A stretch of 6,741 nt of DNA, taken from contig URWU01000087.1 in NCBI GenBank assembly GCA_900551585.1, positions 1 to 6,741 on the forward strand, in the 5' to 3' direction. The notes under the pieces are model-generated. The model was given only the letters and a program-made list of their open reading frames with translations, searched no databases and had not been told where the DNA came from. Position numbers and translations under genes: made by a program. Positions 4,805 through 6,741 of the stretch are shown piece after piece (positions within the stretch are counted from its first letter, which is position 1; each line of letters begins with the position of its first letter). The stretch comes from an uncultured Alphaproteobacteria bacterium. Its GTDB lineage: Bacteria > Pseudomonadota > Alphaproteobacteria > RF32 > CAG-239.

Positions 4805-5644
4805 TTATTTATTCTGGCGGAAGGCAATAGCCTTATCTGCCAGCCAGTTGTAAATATTCTGCATTCTTGTGTCTCCTTTGGCGGCAAAGTCTTCCGGGTG
4901 CCATTCAATGCAGAGAATGTTTTTTTCTTCGCTGCCCCAGGCTTCCGGAATTCCGTCAGAGGCTTCGGCATAAATCTGCAGGTCTGACAGGATATTCGGG
5001 TTAACTGCTTCGCGGTGGCGGGAGTTGGTTATAACCTGCTCTTGACCTAAGATTTCTCTGAGGACCGTGTCAGGATAAATCCAGACTTTGTGTGCCATTA
5101 TCTCTTTGGTTTTGTGGGTCAGGCCGGTGTGCTGATGAACATCGCGGTAGAGGTTCATTTTATGCAAGCCTGCCACAATCTGAGCACCGCCGCAAATAGC
5201 TAAGATGGGCAATCCTTTTTCTTCAGCGTTACGGATAACTTTTTCATAAGCCTCATAACGGATATTCGGCTGATAGAGTTCTTGTCCGTCATCGTAAAAA
5301 GAATCGGGTGAATCAAAAGCACCTCCGGGGAGGCATATTCCGTCAATGCCGCTCATTTGCCGGGCCGGATTATGATAGGTTAGAAAGCGGATGTTGACAC
5401 CTGACTGAGCTACTGCTTTGGCGTAGTTATAATCGATGGTGTAATGTCCTTTTTCCCGGCACATCAAAAAGCCGATTAACGGTTTTTCACTTTTGGGTTC
5501 TGCGCCCAAAGAAATCATATCTTCTTCTTTAAGGCTGATAATCGGTGTTATACCGGCAGCGGTTAAAGAATCAATGGTTTCGTCGCTGACGCCGTAGGCG
5601 TTAAATTCCGGCATGAAAGCCAGAAAAATATTTGTTTTTTTCAT
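4805..5644 (-). CDS. Class I glutamine amidotransferase-fold hydrolase, PuuD-like (peptidase C26)
   Basis: This is probably a gamma-glutamyl hydrolase of the family that includes PuuD, which cleaves gamma-glutamyl-GABA in putrescine breakdown. The true substrate is unknown. The 279-residue protein shows the family opening KPLIGFLMCREKGHY (54-68), the GICLPGGAFD turn (102-111), the nucleophile elbow with Cys151 (LAICGGAQ), NSRHREAV (207-214), and the catalytic His249 and Glu251 (CIEWHPE). The Arg usual after the nucleophile (CRG) is Gly here. The core starts near residue 54, leaving about 50 extra N-terminal residues compared with the 254-residue E. coli PuuD, and these resemble the first unit of the core. 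The ATG at 5644 has a promoter at a sensible distance but no Shine-Dalgarno. No polyamine genes are adjacent. The gene is convergent with pyrE and divergent from truB. Confidence 0.85.
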   Translation of the reverse strand: MKKTNIFLAFMPEFNAYGVSDETIDSLTAAGITPIISLKEEDMISLGAEPKSEKPLIGFLMCREKGHYTIDYNYAKAVAQSGVNIRFLTYHNPARQMSGIDGICLPGGAFDSPDSFYDDGQELYQPNIRYEAYEKVIRNAEEKGLPILAICGGAQIVAGLHKMNLYRDVHQHTGLTHKTKEIMAHKVWIYPDTVLREILGQEQVITNSRHREAVNPNILSDLQIYAEASDGIPEAWGSEEKNILCIEWHPEDFAAKGDTRMQNIYNWLADKAIAFRQNK

Positions 5645-5673
5645 AATATATAATTAATAGAGATTTGTCTTTG

Positions 5674-5702
5674 AATATACTCCTTTTTGTTTATTTTGTC
5701 CA
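5674..5702 (-). promoter_or_regulatory. Candidate promoter of the PuuD-like gene
   Basis: On the minus strand TGGACA (5702-5697) is followed after exactly 17 bases by TATATT (5679-5674). Transcription would begin about 20-25 bases before the ATG at 5644, leaving a short leader. Confidence 0.6.
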
Positions 5703-5727
5703 GTTATAATTGCCGCGGATTTTTTAA

Positions 5728-5755
5728 TTGACCTGCTGCGGTTTTTATTTATGCT
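5728..5755 (+). promoter_or_regulatory. Candidate promoter upstream of truB
   Basis: TTGACC (5728-5733) and TATGCT (5750-5755) are separated by 16 bases. An additional TATAAT at 5705-5710 lacks a good -35 box at normal spacing. truB is cut off from rbfA by several terminators and a minus-strand gene, so it needs its own promoter in this gap. Confidence 0.45.
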
Positions 5756-5802
5756 GGAAGTGAATAAAATTTGATATCTGCGACTGTTTACGGTCTAGAG
5801 CT

Positions 5803-5809
5803 AAAGGAA
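5803..5809 (+). promoter_or_regulatory. Shine-Dalgarno sequence of truB
   Basis: AAAGGAA ends 11 bases before ATG 5821. A second purine stretch, GGAAAAGA, lies closer. Together they support the ATG at 5821. Confidence 0.6.
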
Positions 5810-5820
5810 TCGGAAAAGAA

Positions 5821-6735
5821 ATGGGACGGCATAAAAAAGGCGATGAGGTTAACGGCTGGCTGGTGATAGACAAGCCGCGCGATATGGGGTCGACAGATGT
5901 CGTGAACCAAACCAGACGGCTGTTTAATGCCAAGAAAAACGGGCATACCGGCACGCTTGACCCTTTTGCAACCGGTGTTCTGCCGATTGCTTTCGGCGAG
6001 GCGACCAAGCTGATTCCGTTTGTGACCGACGGTGACAAAGAATATGAATTTATTGTGCAGTGGGGAGCGGCAACGGCCAGCGGCGATACCGAGGGGGAGG
6101 TTATTGCTCTGAGTGAAAAAATCCCGACCAAAGATGAAATTTTAAAAATCATTCCTAAATTTATCGGTGAAATTACGCAGATTCCGCCGGCTTATTCGGC
6201 GATTAAAATCAACGGGCAGAGGGCTTATGATCTGGCGCGGAAAGGCGAAGAAGTGCAAATTCCGGAACGAATCGTAACGATTCATAATTTGGAGCTTTTG
6301 CAGGAATTGCCCGAAAATCAGGCAAAGTTCAGAGTTTGCTGCTCAAAGGGGACTTATGTGCGTACTTTGGGGCAGGATTTGGCTCTGGCGCTGGGTTCTC
6401 TCGGTTATTTGCGGGAGCTGCGGCGCACAAAATGCGGTAAATTCGAAATAGGTGATACGATTTTACTGGAAAGTTTGAAAAATATAGTGCATATTGAAGA
6501 CCTGAAAAAAGTTTTGCTTCCGGTAATAACTTCTCTGCGCGACATCGCGGAGCTAGCTGTAACCGAAGCAGATGCTGCAAAACTCCGGCTAGGACAGGCA
6601 ATATCACCCAGGTCATATCAGGAACAACACCTGAATGAGGGTGTGGCAGTTGCTGTTTGCGGCGGAGAGTTGGTAGCTATTTTGCGAATCGAGGAAACAA
6701 GAATTTCCCCGCAGCGCGTGCTTAATTTTAATTAA
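5821..6735 (+). CDS. truB: tRNA pseudouridine-55 synthase TruB
   Basis: TruB converts uridine 55 in the T-loop of tRNAs to pseudouridine. The 304-residue length is normal for the family. The alphaproteobacterial-style start GRHKKGDEVNGWLVIDKP (2-19) leads into the catalytic motif GHTGTLDPFATGVL, with the catalytic Asp at residue 47. Further signatures are PPAYSAIKINGQRAYDLAR (122-140) and SKGTYVRTLGQDLA (175-188). A C-terminal PUA-like RNA-binding domain covers about residues 246-301 and ends in RISPQRVLNF. The ATG is supported by an upstream Shine-Dalgarno sequence. truB usually follows rbfA directly in alphaproteobacteria, but here four other genes intervene, and it is transcribed divergently from the PuuD-like gene. 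The reading frame ends six bases before the window edge, intact. Confidence 0.97.
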   Translation: MGRHKKGDEVNGWLVIDKPRDMGSTDVVNQTRRLFNAKKNGHTGTLDPFATGVLPIAFGEATKLIPFVTDGDKEYEFIVQWGAATASGDTEGEVIALSEKIPTKDEILKIIPKFIGEITQIPPAYSAIKINGQRAYDLARKGEEVQIPERIVTIHNLELLQELPENQAKFRVCCSKGTYVRTLGQDLALALGSLGYLRELRRTKCGKFEIGDTILLESLKNIVHIEDLKKVLLPVITSLRDIAELAVTEADAAKLRLGQAISPRSYQEQHLNEGVAVAVCGGELVAILRIEETRISPQRVLNFN

Positions 6736-6741
6736 AAGGAA
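6736..6741 (+). promoter_or_regulatory. Shine-Dalgarno-like AAGGAA at the window end
   Basis: AAGGAA directly follows the truB stop codon and would suit a closely coupled next gene. rpsO is the usual neighbour in this cluster, but no coding sequence is visible here to confirm it. Confidence 0.4.

Noticed and set aside
5713..5747. CCGC/GCGG pair followed by Ts in the truB leader as a possible terminator or attenuator
   Set aside because: It is a four-base stem with a long loop, too weak to support a terminator.
5751..5774. Seven-codon open frame (ATG CTG ... TGA) as a leader peptide of truB
   Set aside because: It has no ribosome-binding site, no codon bias of a regulatory peptide, and no attenuator structure. 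It also begins within the candidate -10 box.
5745..6152. Minus-strand open frame opposite the start of truB
   Set aside because: It is antisense to conserved TruB motifs, with low-complexity Ser/Pro-rich content and no initiation signals. The 6329-6616 minus-strand frame is rejected likewise.
1..6741. CRISPR array, tRNA, rRNA, integrase or transposase
   Set aside because: I found no regularly spaced repeats, no tRNA-like cloverleaf, and no recombinase motifs on either strand.

Overview
The window looks like a contig end from a moderately AT-rich alphaproteobacterium, probably a metagenome or draft assembly. The first 31 bases are Illumina Nextera transposase adapter, not genome. IF-2, RbfA and TruB all read as alphaproteobacterial types, for example the IF-2 G-domain wording, the RbfA ending 'DPRVQQDL', and the TruB opening 'GRHKKGDEVNGWLVIDKP'. 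The intergenic regions are strongly AT-rich. No species can be named from this sequence.

Layout: (1) 1-31, adapter. (2) 33-2060, 5'-truncated infB followed by rbfA. The gap between them is almost entirely a 123-nt imperfect palindrome, and a strong intrinsic terminator follows rbfA. (3) 2131-3934, two unrecognised genes (318 and 165 aa) on the + strand. Each has its own leader and its own terminator. The leaders share a 29-bp block and each contains an inverted repeat, and the proteins share a small sequence motif, so they may be distant paralogues. (4) 3962-4744, pyrE (orotate phosphoribosyltransferase) with a modified catalytic loop. (5) 4764-4803, a bidirectional terminator between convergent genes. 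(6) 4805-5644 on the minus strand, a PuuD-like class I glutamine amidotransferase-fold hydrolase with an extra N-terminal module. (7) 5645-5820, a divergent promoter region. (8) 5821-6735, truB, followed by a Shine-Dalgarno-like AAGGA at the window edge, presumably for the next gene (rpsO would be usual).

How it fits together: infB, rbfA and truB belong to the conserved translation/ribosome-maturation cluster (nusA-infB-rbfA-truB-rpsO-pnp in many alphaproteobacteria). Here the cluster is split between rbfA and truB by about 3.7 kb holding four unrelated, individually transcribed genes. The translation genes rbfA and truB have purine-rich Shine-Dalgarno sequences, while the four inserted genes have none that I can see. 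The most interesting material is the long palindrome between infB and rbfA and the pair of unknown genes with matching leaders. I see no CRISPR array, tRNA, rRNA, transposase or recognisable defence system.
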